From: Tolypothrix tenuis PCC 7101
Lineage (GTDB): Bacteria > Cyanobacteriota > Cyanobacteriia > Cyanobacteriales > Nostocaceae
NCBI RefSeq assembly: GCF_002368295.1
Contig: NZ_AP018250.1
Location: forward strand, 152,165 to 216,164
Direction of reading: 5' to 3'
Length of the DNA stretch: 64,000 bases
Made by a program: the position numbers and the translations under genes. The notes under the pieces were generated by a model that did not search any database, was not told the DNA's origin, and saw only the letters and a list, made by a program, of their open reading frames with translations. Below, in pieces: positions 1 through 8,143 of this stretch. Position 1 is the stretch's first letter; each line of letters opens with the position of its first letter.

Positions 1-2
1 AA

Positions 3-515
3 ATCAAAACTGGGAAGGACGAACACCTGGAATTTCGAGGCAAAAACCTAGCTTCAATCCTCCCCCCGTCCTTTCACCCAGAAGGTAGAAATTACAAATG
101 GCTTCCCGGCTGTAGTCCATCTGAACGCCAAATAGAAATAGCTCCTGATTGGGTAATTGCCCAAATGCTTGCCAAACAGGAGAAAACAAGAAAGTTTAAC
201 CTACCCAAAGAAAAATATAACCGCAGATATGGGGTAGACAGGTACGCTCATTTAATTCCGTCAATAGAAACCAATATTCAAACCGCACTTGTGCTACTCG
301 AAGTCATCCACCCTCGATTTGCAGATGATTACCATTCGTGGATTCAAGTCGGGATGGCACTTCATAGTGTTAGTCCCATTTTATTTAAGGCATGGGACAC
401 CTGGAGCCAACTTTCTCCTAAGTACAAACCAGGCGAATGCGCCTACAAATGGCAGTCTTTTAACAAGACAGGTATCACTATCCGCACCTTATTTAGATTA
501 GCTAATCTCTCTTAA
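3..515 (+). CDS. Primase-polymerase, C-terminal part (prim-pol end plus PriCT_2), truncated by the window edge
   Basis: The reading frame is open from base 3 and continues upstream of the window, so this is the 3' part of a larger gene; the first internal ATG (165) is not its start. The upstream codons give HLEFRG, then LPPSFHPEGRNYKWLPG, a pattern typical of the end of the bifunctional primase/polymerase (archaeo-eukaryotic primase, AEP) domain. The rest, with WIQVGMALHS, WDTWSQLSPKY and KWQSF, matches the PriCT_2 domain that follows such primases in phage and plasmid replication proteins. It probably makes primers for plasmid replication. The TAA is followed after 2 bases by the next gene, so it heads or joins the PRTRC operon. 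The catalytic AEP residues lie outside the window and cannot be checked. Confidence 0.8.
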   Translation: MKTGKDEHLEFRGKNLASILPPSFHPEGRNYKWLPGCSPSERQIEIAPDWVIAQMLAKQEKTRKFNLPKEKYNRRYGVDRYAHLIPSIETNIQTALVLLEVIHPRFADDYHSWIQVGMALHSVSPILFKAWDTWSQLSPKYKPGECAYKWQSFNKTGITIRTLFRLANLS

Positions 516-517
516 TC

Positions 518-1000
518 ATGAGTAATCAAACATCACCTGACGATAATGCAACTGGCTTTGAAGATAGCTATAGCAGTAAAGATTTTAATCTTGATATTCA
601 GGATAATACAAGTTTAGAAGAAACATTAGATGAATCAGTAAATACTGAAGTTATAAGTCAAGATTCATCTAGCGGGATAGTTTTTACGAAAACCGCCATA
701 ATAACAATTCAGTTAACACCAAATTCTGAGAAAGCAATTGTAACAATTGGAATTCAAGATGCACCTCCGATTATTAAGATAATTCCTCTAGCTGAGATTA
801 AATCTCAGCCTATCATAAATAACTGGCTACAGGATTTAGAAACATCTCTCCCAGGAATGTTAAATATCTGCAAACAAAGGATGGAAAAGCAGACTACAGA
901 GCAGAATCGACAGGAGCAATCCAGACAAGTACAAAAGCGTAACCTACCTGAAGATAAAGATAAAAATCCTGCACCTAACAACCAACTGTCACTATTTTAA
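518..1000 (+). CDS. PRTRC system protein E-like, with C-terminal clamp-binding motif
   Basis: A 160-residue acidic protein with a disordered N-terminus (residues 1-55, rich in D, S, N and T), a short beta-rich core (about 60-105), a helical stretch, and a charged tail rich in Q, K and E. The assignment to PRTRC protein E rests mainly on position: it sits directly before PRTRC C in a cassette with F, B, A and ThiF. The last five residues are QLSLF, the canonical beta-clamp-binding pentapeptide and the same end found on the family B polymerase at 13.5 kb. It starts 2 bases after the primase stop and ends 4 bases before the next gene, so it is co-transcribed. Its molecular role is unknown. Confidence 0.55.
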   Translation: MSNQTSPDDNATGFEDSYSSKDFNLDIQDNTSLEETLDESVNTEVISQDSSSGIVFTKTAIITIQLTPNSEKAIVTIGIQDAPPIIKIIPLAEIKSQPIINNWLQDLETSLPGMLNICKQRMEKQTTEQNRQEQSRQVQKRNLPEDKDKNPAPNNQLSLF

Positions 1001-1004
1001 TACC

Positions 1005-1427
1005 ATGAAGTACATTGCTATTATTGAAGGACAAGAAATTCCTCTGGATGAGGCGATCGCCCAGGATGACAATACTCTCAAAACAGCTATTAGCGTCTAC
1101 TTTCCAGAGTATGCTAATGCCGAAATTGAACGACAAACAACTGATGATACAATTTCAATTCGTTTAGTAAAAAAAGCAGGTACTAAAGGAAGTCAATTTA
1201 GAGAATTGAAAAACAGTTTTGAAGAAATAAATCCTGCACTAAAGTTAGGATGGCAGATAAAGCTTCTAGAGATAAACAGTCAAATTAGCCTCGAAAATTT
1301 AATTACCTTACAACCTGAGATAGATAAAGCTATCAAGCTCGGTCAATCTTGGGAAACGTACAGCGAAAAAGTTGCTCAAAGCCTTAAACAGCAACCTGCT
1401 ATTACGAGTAAATATCCTGTACTGTAA
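1005..1427 (+). CDS. PRTRC system protein C
   Basis: A 140-residue protein whose first 65 residues match the small PRTRC C fold: a beta hairpin, an acidic turn (DEAIAQDD), a helix leading to YFPEYANAEIE, then a strand ISIRLVKKAGTKG. The C-terminal half is a helical extension longer than the usual small PRTRC C. PRTRC (ParB-related, ThiF-related cassette) genes occur together on plasmids and genomic islands; the biochemical role of C is not known. It lies 4 bases after the E-like gene and is followed by a hairpin and the F-like gene. Confidence 0.65.
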   Translation: MKYIAIIEGQEIPLDEAIAQDDNTLKTAISVYFPEYANAEIERQTTDDTISIRLVKKAGTKGSQFRELKNSFEEINPALKLGWQIKLLEINSQISLENLITLQPEIDKAIKLGQSWETYSEKVAQSLKQQPAITSKYPVL

Positions 1428-1439
1428 TCACAAATTTAT

Positions 1440-1462
1440 AGCCGCTATAACTCGTAGCGGCT
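1440..1462 (+). promoter_or_regulatory. Intercistronic hairpin between PRTRC C and F
   Basis: AGCCGCTA (1440-1447) pairs perfectly with TAGCGGCT (1455-1462) across a 7-base loop. No T-run follows, so it is more likely an mRNA processing or stability element, or a weak attenuator, than a full terminator. It ends 8 bases before the next ATG and could limit access to that start. Confidence 0.5.
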
Positions 1463-1470
1463 GATTCATT

Positions 1471-2199
1471 ATGCTTGGCAACATCCACTCATTCAAAATA
1501 CCTATTACTTCTCTAACAGCAATTAATTACCTAGAAAATCTTTCCGAACGAGTGAATATTTTAAGTCTGTATCAAAGATTATTTCCAGAAAAATGGTTAG
1601 AATCAACCATACCTATTAATAAACAATCACATCCAACTAGTGCTTACCTAGATAGAGAAATTGAATTTATTAATCTAGTGAACGAAAATCTATTTCCAGT
1701 AGAATATATCGATGAAATCGAGTTTAATCCCGAACGTGATAGTATTCTAGTTTCACCACAAAGACTTGAGTGGTGGAATGAAGATTTTGAGGAACTGGTA
1801 TACTCGGAGAAGTTCCTACTTTCATTAATGGGGCAAGGGTACAATATCAGCCAATGGAAACTAAATTTTGGTTTTACTCCTGACTACATTGCTCCAACAG
1901 AAGAAATTTACTTCGAGAAATTTGTAAAGCTGTGTCGTCGTTACAAAAGTCCCCTGCAATATTTAGATATAGCCATACGAATTATAGATTACTCGACTGA
2001 AAATATTTGGCTAGATATTACGTGTGAAACAAGCGATTGGCTGGAATGGACTTATGAGAATATCATATTTCTCGCTCAAAAGTGGCAAGAAGCCGTCTCG
2101 ATGATAGAGAAATCAAATGAGGTTAGCCATTTGTTAGAAACATCTCTTTCTGCTCGAAAAGCAGCAGTGAAAATTTGGAATCAAGCATCAAAAGCATGA
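1471..2199 (+). CDS. PRTRC system protein F-like
   Basis: A 242-residue protein with no catalytic motif that I can see. The C-terminal part has IRIIDYSTENIWLDIT followed by DWLEWTYENIIFLAQKWQEA, which resembles the conserved end of PRTRC F proteins, where a small beta region precedes a helix with a W-rich 'La..W..A' pattern. The protein is shorter than most PRTRC F proteins I know of, so the name is tentative and leans on the neighbours (C before, B after). Its stop codon overlaps the start of the B gene as ATGA, implying translational coupling. Confidence 0.5.
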   Translation: MLGNIHSFKIPITSLTAINYLENLSERVNILSLYQRLFPEKWLESTIPINKQSHPTSAYLDREIEFINLVNENLFPVEYIDEIEFNPERDSILVSPQRLEWWNEDFEELVYSEKFLLSLMGQGYNISQWKLNFGFTPDYIAPTEEIYFEKFVKLCRRYKSPLQYLDIAIRIIDYSTENIWLDITCETSDWLEWTYENIIFLAQKWQEAVSMIEKSNEVSHLLETSLSARKAAVKIWNQASKA

Positions 2200-2918
2200 A
2201 TGTAGACACAAATATCTTACCGATAATTAACTTAGAAAATATCTCCCAAATTCTGCTAGCCAATATTCCCCAAGATGATTTACTAGGGCAGTTAATTATC
2301 CTCAAAGGACAGTTTATTTTAGTCGAACGCGAAGGCAAAGAGTCTAAATATAAATTCTTGTCTCCTGAAGCAGTAGAGAAAGCCTTTACAAGTAAAACTG
2401 CCGCATCTGGATGGCTTTCTAGCAACACGATTTGGTGGGGTAAAAATCCAGAGGGAGAAGCCATTATTCAGTTTTACTCTCCCCAAAAATATCAAATTCA
2501 AATTATGGGACAGGAAACTGAAGTAATGACTGTCCCTATGCCTGCATTCTTATTTGCTGGATGCGGTAGTAGATATTACCTGTGGGCAGTTAAAGGGAGG
2601 GTATTTAAACCAGACGCACAACTGTACAAGCCGCCTCTACCTAACGTTTGGGAAGATTCTAGCATTTGCTTTGGGGGAAATTCTCTCAGTATGTGCAGTG
2701 CTGCAACCATAAGCCAAGTTTGGGATCTGTTCTGGAAATCACCTTTTAACAAGGATTTGTCTCAAGGCAAGTCAAAAACTCATCCCGATAATATCTGCAA
2801 TCAGCTAATCAAATTACACGAATCTAAAGCTAAATCCTACCCTTCAAGTGACCTTGTTCCCGTTCATAGCTGGAAAGTCACAACCCCAGAAGACATTATC
2901 AATCATTTGTTCAGTTAA
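2196..2918 (+). CDS. PRTRC system protein B
   Basis: About 240 residues. The C-terminal half carries the signature order of PRTRC B: YKPPLPNVW, then SICFGGN, then LFWKSPFNKDLSQGKS, with a final helix. The ATG at 2196 is chosen because it overlaps the stop of the preceding gene (ATGA); the upstream in-frame TTG at 2175 lies inside that gene. The function of PRTRC B is unknown, but it always travels with the JAB protein A and the ThiF-like protein, which suggests a role in a ubiquitin-like or conjugation-type reaction. It is followed after 2 bases by PRTRC A. Confidence 0.75.
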   Translation: MNVDTNILPIINLENISQILLANIPQDDLLGQLIILKGQFILVEREGKESKYKFLSPEAVEKAFTSKTAASGWLSSNTIWWGKNPEGEAIIQFYSPQKYQIQIMGQETEVMTVPMPAFLFAGCGSRYYLWAVKGRVFKPDAQLYKPPLPNVWEDSSICFGGNSLSMCSAATISQVWDLFWKSPFNKDLSQGKSKTHPDNICNQLIKLHESKAKSYPSSDLVPVHSWKVTTPEDIINHLFS

Positions 2919-2920
2919 CC

Positions 2921-3517
2921 ATGAATCCTTTTATCGGTTATCACCTCGCTACAAGTAATAACTTTCCTCCTTACAGCCAAAAACTCCAGGAATACTGGCT
3001 GGCTGCAAATGGGCTTTTCTTGCGATCGCACCGCCGCGAGTTAGAGATTTGCTTGCAACTAACTCAAACTCAAGTCGCTGGACTCCAACCCCTTGAACCC
3101 TACTTTCGTCTGAAAGTCCCAAAAGTCCCCAGCCAAGCGATCGCCGAGATTATCAATGCTGCTAGTATCAACCCCCAACAGGAAATCCTATTCTACTTGG
3201 GAGTGACAAACAACCAATGGTGGTGTCATACACCACTGCAAACCGCGTCCTCTACTCATGTCTTATCTTTAGAAAGCGCACTCAATAAAAACTATACAGA
3301 TAGCTTAGTGGAAATGCACAGTCATGGAACTCTAGCTGCTTATCCTTCAAGTGCAGATAATCAGGAAGAAAAAGGCAAATTTCGAGTGTTCGCGATTATT
3401 GGCACACTGAATACCATTCCTACAATCTATACCCGCATCGGGATATACAATCACTTTTTCGATATCAACCCCAATCAAATTTTTGAACTGCCGCCACAGG
3501 TAAAATGCTCGAATTAA
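2921..3517 (+). CDS. PRTRC system protein A, JAB/MPN-type metalloprotease domain
   Basis: A 198-residue protein. Its C-terminal half has the JAMM zinc signature EMHSHG, then 6 residues, then SSAD, that is HxH followed by SxxD, with an upstream strand that could supply the glutamate. JAB domains remove ubiquitin-like modifiers or process their tails. Pairing with a ThiF/E1-like protein (next gene, overlapping by 13 bases) is typical of PRTRC cassettes and of bacterial ubiquitin-like pathways. No ubiquitin-like substrate gene is recognisable nearby. The metal ligands look intact, so an active isopeptidase is plausible. Confidence 0.8.
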   Translation: MNPFIGYHLATSNNFPPYSQKLQEYWLAANGLFLRSHRRELEICLQLTQTQVAGLQPLEPYFRLKVPKVPSQAIAEIINAASINPQQEILFYLGVTNNQWWCHTPLQTASSTHVLSLESALNKNYTDSLVEMHSHGTLAAYPSSADNQEEKGKFRVFAIIGTLNTIPTIYTRIGIYNHFFDINPNQIFELPPQVKCSN

Positions 3518-4362
3518 CTACTTACCAACAAGCTTTACCCGTCTTACCTCGCAATCATACTCGTATCAACTTCGTCTTAGTAGGAGTAGGAGGAACAGGC
3601 GGGTTTCTGGCAGAAGATTTATGTCGAATTATTCTGCAACTCCAGCGCACTAGGAAAGAAATTAACTTTGCGATCGTTGATGGCGATACTGTCGAACTCA
3701 AAAATATCAGCCGCCAAAATTATCAACCAGCTGAAATTGGGCTACCAAAGGCAGAAACACTGGCTGCAAGATGCAGTGCCAAGTATGGAATAGAAATTAC
3801 AGCTGTTTGCGACTGGTTTGAAGAAGACATGATTCGCACGGCGAGTTGGTGGAACACTCTAACGGTAATCATTGGCTGTGTCGATAACAGCGCCGCCAGG
3901 AGCAAAATTCACTCTGTTCTCAAAATAAACAGTGCAAATGAGCCAGCATCTCTATTTTGGCTGGATTGTGGAAACAGCAACTATTCTGGACAAGTAGTCA
4001 TTGGAACGCACTCTAATTTTGATATAGTCCAAGCTTCCAATAACCCAGACAAACCTCAATTCTGGTTGCATCTTCCCTCCCCGGTGCTGGTTCACCCAGA
4101 ACTGCTAGTTCCTCAGCCAGAAGAACTTAGCGACAACAACCTTTCATGTGCAGAAATTCAAGCACGGAATTATCAATCACTATTCGTCAATAAAATGACG
4201 AGTGCGATCGCAGCCCAGTATTTACTTGAATTAACCCTCACTGGGGGGTTGAAAAAGTTCGCCAGTTATTTTGACCTCAAAGCAATGTCAACCCGAAGTT
4301 TATATACAAGCATCGACCAACTTAAAAAATACTATATTCCGCAAACAAATTACCACAAATAG
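3505..4362 (+). CDS. PRTRC system ThiF/E1-like adenylating protein
   Basis: A 285-residue Rossmann-fold protein of the ThiF/MoeB/E1 superfamily. Visible motifs are VGVGGTGGF (nucleotide loop, about residues 27-35), DGDTVELKNISRQ (aspartate plus the N/R/Q adenylation motif), GLPKAE (lysine) and IIGCVDNSAAR. These enzymes adenylate the C-terminus of a small protein. It starts inside the end of PRTRC A, so the two are translationally coupled. The usual zinc-binding Cys pairs are absent or reduced (single cysteines only), as in several PRTRC ThiF members. Confidence 0.8.
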   Translation: MLELTTYQQALPVLPRNHTRINFVLVGVGGTGGFLAEDLCRIILQLQRTRKEINFAIVDGDTVELKNISRQNYQPAEIGLPKAETLAARCSAKYGIEITAVCDWFEEDMIRTASWWNTLTVIIGCVDNSAARSKIHSVLKINSANEPASLFWLDCGNSNYSGQVVIGTHSNFDIVQASNNPDKPQFWLHLPSPVLVHPELLVPQPEELSDNNLSCAEIQARNYQSLFVNKMTSAIAAQYLLELTLTGGLKKFASYFDLKAMSTRSLYTSIDQLKKYYIPQTNYHK

Positions 4363-4371
4363 CTTACGCAT

Positions 4372-4402
4372 ATATATCCCAAAAACTAAATTTGGGATAT
4401 AT
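4372..4402 (+). promoter_or_regulatory. 12-bp perfect hairpin overlapping the ribosome-binding region of the next gene
   Basis: ATATATCCCAAA (4372-4383) pairs with TTTGGGATATAT (4391-4402) across a 7-base loop. The 3' arm holds the GGGA that would serve as Shine-Dalgarno for the ATG at 4407, so the closed hairpin would mask it. There is no strong T-run. Confidence 0.5.
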
Positions 4403-4406
4403 TTTC

Positions 4407-5090
4407 ATGAATCGATTTAATCACAAAACACTTGAACTAGTTGAACAGAATCCAGAATGTTTATCAACGATAAATTATCGTAATCTAACTGTCAAAAGTG
4501 AATCTGAAGTTGCTGGCGGTCAGTTTCACCTCATTATGCAACAAATTGGGTTAGGGCTACCAGTCGAAGCTTTATTGAAGGCATACCCCCAAATTAATAA
4601 CTGGGTTGATAAGGTAAAACCTTTTCTAAATATTCCTGGCAATAAACAATGGAACGCCCAACTTCAATATTTATATCACGATATTCTTCTCTACAGCGAG
4701 TGCGACCTGATTATCTACGGTGAAAATCAAGTAGTTGGTTTTGACTGGACAATTCAAAAACCTCCTAAATTTGAAATTCTTGAGAGCAAATGGCAAACTC
4801 AACTGAGGTTATTTCTCCTATACGAACAAACTAGAATACCATTGGAGCAAATTAGCCTGGTTTACTTGTTCGTTAACACTGATAGTATTTACCAGTTTAC
4901 TTATTCTGAAGATAAACATTTGAATTTCAAAGCCCGGCTAGAAGAAACACTAGCTCCTTTTGTAGAAGATGATAAGGAGAAAAAACTTTTAACCCACAAA
5001 ATGACCCCTCAAGAAGCACATGATAAATGGCTAGCAAAAGAAATATCAACTATGGAATATTTAGCAGCAATTCCTGAAGTTGAAATATGA
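4407..5090 (+). CDS. PD-(D/E)XK nuclease-like protein
   Basis: About 227 residues. The middle holds CDLIIYGENQVVGFDWT (an aspartate, then a hairpin ending in an acidic residue), followed by a helix with WQTQLRLFLLYEQ, which looks like the QxxxY motif of RecB/Cas4-type nucleases. The lysine of the motif is not in its usual place (DWTIQKP), so activity is uncertain. ATG 4407 is preferred over TTG 4392, which lies within the hairpin. The gene overlaps the next one by 4 bases. It could process DNA for plasmid recombination or replication; an inactive relative is also possible. Confidence 0.5.
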   Translation: MNRFNHKTLELVEQNPECLSTINYRNLTVKSESEVAGGQFHLIMQQIGLGLPVEALLKAYPQINNWVDKVKPFLNIPGNKQWNAQLQYLYHDILLYSECDLIIYGENQVVGFDWTIQKPPKFEILESKWQTQLRLFLLYEQTRIPLEQISLVYLFVNTDSIYQFTYSEDKHLNFKARLEETLAPFVEDDKEKKLLTHKMTPQEAHDKWLAKEISTMEYLAAIPEVEI

Positions 5091-5437
5091 ATCCAACAGA
5101 ATTAAATATCACGAAAATCGAACTCACTCCTAACAGTGGTTGGACGCTCAATATTCTCTCGCGTCGGGTAGCAACCATTACCGACCCCTTGGGAAATAGA
5201 AAAACCAGCTACTTCGGGTTCGATACCAAAGAACAAGCCGAAAAGTTTAGAAATTGGCTTGTCAGAAAAAACAAATGTAGTAGTGCAGTTATCCGTCACT
5301 CAGAACGATTAGCCACTGAATGGGAGGTAAAAGCTTGGAATGTGCCAACCTCCCTAATTCTTGAATGCGCTGTCAAAGATTTAAAGGAATCAAGCAATGC
5401 AACTATCTCTACTCAATCTACCCTACAACGAGGATAA
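5087..5437 (+). CDS. Hypothetical protein
   Basis: A 116-residue protein of no family I recognise. The first half reads as beta strands with a central phrase TDPLGNRKTSYFGFDTKEQAEKF, resembling a small DNA-binding or regulatory fold; the C-terminus is helical. It overlaps the preceding nuclease-like gene (ATGA) and the following methyltransferase by 41 bases, so the three are expressed as a unit. Confidence 0.5.
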   Translation: MNPTELNITKIELTPNSGWTLNILSRRVATITDPLGNRKTSYFGFDTKEQAEKFRNWLVRKNKCSSAVIRHSERLATEWEVKAWNVPTSLILECAVKDLKESSNATISTQSTLQRG

Positions 5438-6452
5438 TTCACCTATAGTAGATATTTTCAATATTCCTAATTTAGAAAAAGCAGAAGCCCTCCGTAATTT
5501 AGCTGCTTCCATGCAGCCAACAATCGACCAAAAGAAAAATCCTGCTATTGGAAATCAAAGGGTAACAAAGCATCGTAAAACTATAGCTCAAGGGATAATC
5601 CAAGAAGGAATTGAACTTGAAATCATCCAATCTTGGTTATTTGCGATCGCACAAATGTGGGAAGCAGGAAATATCGCACCAATACTACGCGGTATATCTC
5701 ACAAATCGCAAGTAGAAGCCCTATTTAGAATTTCCCAAATGGGAGAAACAATTCAGAAAGTCCAAGAAAAATTGGCAGGCGAATATTACCGAGACTGGGT
5801 AAAGTCTTTGAGTCGCGCCGGATTACATACACCAAGCGAAATCATATCCGCAATAACAGAAATTCAACGGGTAGTAAAACCTGAAGCAATTGATACTACC
5901 AAGCAACTACTCAATAAGCTTGAGTTAGAAATCATTGGGATGAAAGATGGAGATTTCTTCCCTACTCCTAAACTAGTCTGTCAACGGCTTGTTCAACTGG
6001 CAGATATTAAACCAAATTGGCAAATTTTAGAGCCTAGTGCTGGTAGTGGAAATATTGCTGAGTATATCACTGATACCTATCCTAATGTTCAACTAGAGGT
6101 GGTTGAGATTAATTACGATTTACGACAAATTCTAGAACTCAAAGGATTTAATCTCGTAGGGAAAAATTTTCTGGAGTTTAACCCCAGTCATTTGTACAAT
6201 GCCTGTATCATGAATCCTCCATTTTGTGAACTTGTCCAACATATCTACCAGGCTTGGAAGTTACTCGTACCGGGTGGTGTATTAGTTTCAGTTATACCTG
6301 AATCAGTTTTCTTCAATCGTAAGTACAAAACCTTCAAAGGCTGGCTACAAGCCAATAATAGCTATGTGGAAATGGTAGATAAAGATGCCTTCTTGAGTTC
6401 AAATAATCCTACAAACGTAGCTACCAGAATCATTAAACTCATTAAACCATAG
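5397..6452 (+). CDS. Class I SAM-dependent DNA (probably N6-adenine) methyltransferase
   Basis: A 351-residue protein. A helical N-terminal region (1-180) leads to the methyltransferase core: DGDFFPTPKLVCQRLV, LEPSAGSGNIAEYI (SAM-binding motif I), VEIN (motif II), and the catalytic NPPF (motif IV), then LVPGGVLVSVIPESVFF. The PSAGSG and NPPF pair is typical of N6-adenine methyltransferases. The ATG at 5397 has a good upstream AAAGGAA and starts inside the preceding gene. It may protect the plasmid from host restriction or mark its replication state. The N-terminus MQLSLLNL resembles a clamp-binding peptide. No cognate restriction enzyme is visible apart from the nuclease-like gene just upstream. 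Confidence 0.75.
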   Translation: MQLSLLNLPYNEDNSPIVDIFNIPNLEKAEALRNLAASMQPTIDQKKNPAIGNQRVTKHRKTIAQGIIQEGIELEIIQSWLFAIAQMWEAGNIAPILRGISHKSQVEALFRISQMGETIQKVQEKLAGEYYRDWVKSLSRAGLHTPSEIISAITEIQRVVKPEAIDTTKQLLNKLELEIIGMKDGDFFPTPKLVCQRLVQLADIKPNWQILEPSAGSGNIAEYITDTYPNVQLEVVEINYDLRQILELKGFNLVGKNFLEFNPSHLYNACIMNPPFCELVQHIYQAWKLLVPGGVLVSVIPESVFFNRKYKTFKGWLQANNSYVEMVDKDAFLSSNNPTNVATRIIKLIKP

Positions 6453-6532
6453 TGTACTACAAGTGTATGGCATACTGCCAAATTGATCAAACTAAATATG
6501 TCACGTATATTTTCCCTATATGGGGACAATAT

Positions 6533-6670
6533 ATGAGATACAAAATCCTTACACAGCAAGAGTTAGAAGTAGCACTTAATAAGTGCAAGCTTGCTGGTTG
6601 GAAGGTCAGTAATATCACCAAACTTAGTAATAAAATGCTTGAAATTAAACCCCAACGAACAAGGAGATAA
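6533..6670 (+). CDS. Small hypothetical protein
   Basis: A 45-residue basic protein starting at an ATG with a well-placed GGGGA. It contains LTQQELEVALNKCKLAGWKVSN, a helical stretch, and a basic end (KPQRTRR). An upstream in-frame GTG at 6452 is less likely. It is followed 2 bases later by the next gene, which has its own AAGGAGA. Confidence 0.45.
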   Translation: MRYKILTQQELEVALNKCKLAGWKVSNITKLSNKMLEIKPQRTRR

Positions 6671-6672
6671 AT

Positions 6673-6960
6673 ATGGCAATTGAAACTATTGCTTCTTATA
6701 GATTTATTCCTGGTAAAGACAGTCAAATAACCAGTTATGGATCTCCTGAAGAACAAACAGTCGCAATTCATAATTCAAGCATGGCATCTGTGTCACTGAC
6801 TTTCACAACTGAAAACACATCTGTTCTTAGACAAATTATCATCAGTCTTCAGCAAATATACCAGACACTTATAAATACTAAAACTGAAATTATTCAGGGA
6901 GATACTTTCATTGACAGCTTTACAGACTTAAGGGGAGAGTGTGATGAAAAGTTCATCTAA
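6673..6960 (+). CDS. Hypothetical protein
   Basis: A 95-residue protein with a strong ribosome-binding site (AAGGAGA, 5-bp spacing). It is mostly beta with Ser/Thr-rich strands and has no recognised family. It is the last gene before a clear terminator, so it ends the operon that began with the primase and PRTRC genes. Confidence 0.5.
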   Translation: MAIETIASYRFIPGKDSQITSYGSPEEQTVAIHNSSMASVSLTFTTENTSVLRQIIISLQQIYQTLINTKTEIIQGDTFIDSFTDLRGECDEKFI

Positions 6961-6985
6961 ATAACTAAGCATCAATCAATCTTTC

Positions 6986-7020
6986 AAGTCGTCTTAACAA
7001 CAGACGACTTTTATTTTTTA
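6986..7020 (+). terminator. Intrinsic terminator of the PRTRC/methyltransferase operon
   Basis: AAGTCGTCT (6986-6994) pairs perfectly with AGACGACTT (7002-7010) around a 7-base loop and is followed by TTATTTTTT. Confidence 0.85.
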
Positions 7021-7071
7021 CAACGACTTTTTGCTTTACGCATTAAAGATTGATTTCAATTAATTAAAATT

Positions 7072-8064
7072 ATGCCAAAAAGTCAAACAAAGCCTACTAA
7101 TTCTGCTACTGAAGAAAGCACAGTATCCCAGTCTGAACCCCCTGAACAAACAGTTCAAAATAGTACAAAAATACAAAAGCGTAAATTAGCTATTTCTAAA
7201 TTTGCAAATCCTGAGTACAATGCGCCGATTAGTAATATCTGCATCTGCCAAGTAATCAATCACATGGAAGCAGAAAAAGTCGGGTTGTTTATCAAAGATA
7301 AATACTTAGCAGCAATTAACTGGCAAGGACAAGAACCTACACACAAGCACACCTTCTCTAGTGGCACGCCAGAAATGGGAGTGTTGTTGCAATCGCCCAG
7401 GATGCACATTCTTGATGTTTCTCCCAGATATATTGAACAGCGCGATGATGGCAAAATCGTAGGAGTGTACGAATCACCTGATGGGTACGAAATGTACCAA
7501 GCAATTGGCAAAGATACCGCAGTACTGAGAAGGTTTTACTTGTTGCAACTTGTTGATGAAAATAATAATAACCTGCACTCAGTACCAATTGTCCTATCAA
7601 TTAAAGGCGTTGCATCATCAAAATTTGGCGAGGCTTATAAACAGTTCCAACGCGAACTAGAGGTTGCATTCGCCCGATTTACTAATACAACTGTCGCTGA
7701 AAAACGTGCAGAGTTTCATCGCCTCGGTGTATTTCAACCCACCTTTACGCCATCTCTTGAACCTAAAGAAGCAGTCAATCAAAGAGATAAATCTTGGGTA
7801 GCAGTTGTCACTTCCTACAAATCACCAAACTCCGATGGAAGCGATTTTCTCGAATTCTTCTCAGAAGGAAAAGAAATCGATATCCAAACAACAATGCAGG
7901 CAAATCCCGAATTCTCTCACCGCATCGGTAAAACATCAACCGTTGTAGCAGAACATAATCGCTTGGTAGGTGCAGCTGATATGCCAGTAGCAGCACTTCC
8001 TCCTAGTACAGCAGGTCAGGCTTATACAGCATACAGTACTGAGATGGAAGAATTGCCCTACTAA
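7072..8064 (+). CDS. Conserved cyanobacterial plasmid protein (possibly DUF5895)
   Basis: A 330-residue protein. The first 45 residues are polar and disordered. The core (about 45-225) has ordered strands and phrases such as SPRMHILDVSPRY, QAIGKDTAVLRRFYLLQLVD and SVPIVLSIKGVASSKFGEAY. I associate this with a family found next to replication genes on cyanobacterial plasmids, but the DUF number is from memory and uncertain. It is a single gene between two hairpins, directly before dnaN. Its placement suggests a replication or nucleic-acid-binding role. Confidence 0.55.
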   Translation: MPKSQTKPTNSATEESTVSQSEPPEQTVQNSTKIQKRKLAISKFANPEYNAPISNICICQVINHMEAEKVGLFIKDKYLAAINWQGQEPTHKHTFSSGTPEMGVLLQSPRMHILDVSPRYIEQRDDGKIVGVYESPDGYEMYQAIGKDTAVLRRFYLLQLVDENNNNLHSVPIVLSIKGVASSKFGEAYKQFQRELEVAFARFTNTTVAEKRAEFHRLGVFQPTFTPSLEPKEAVNQRDKSWVAVVTSYKSPNSDGSDFLEFFSEGKEIDIQTTMQANPEFSHRIGKTSTVVAEHNRLVGAADMPVAALPPSTAGQAYTAYSTEMEELPY

Positions 8065-8089
8065 AAAAACTATCTCATTTAACCGAAAA

Positions 8090-8109
8090 GGGTGCTATTT
8101 CTAGCACCC
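8090..8109 (+). promoter_or_regulatory. Intercistronic hairpin upstream of dnaN
   Basis: GGGTGCTA (8090-8097) pairs with TAGCACCC (8102-8109) over a 4-base loop, 34 bases before the dnaN ATG. Only a weak T/A-rich tail (GTTAAAA) follows, so termination would be partial. Confidence 0.5.
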
Positions 8110-8143
8110 GTTAAAACATCATTTACTAAAAGCAAAGTAACAA

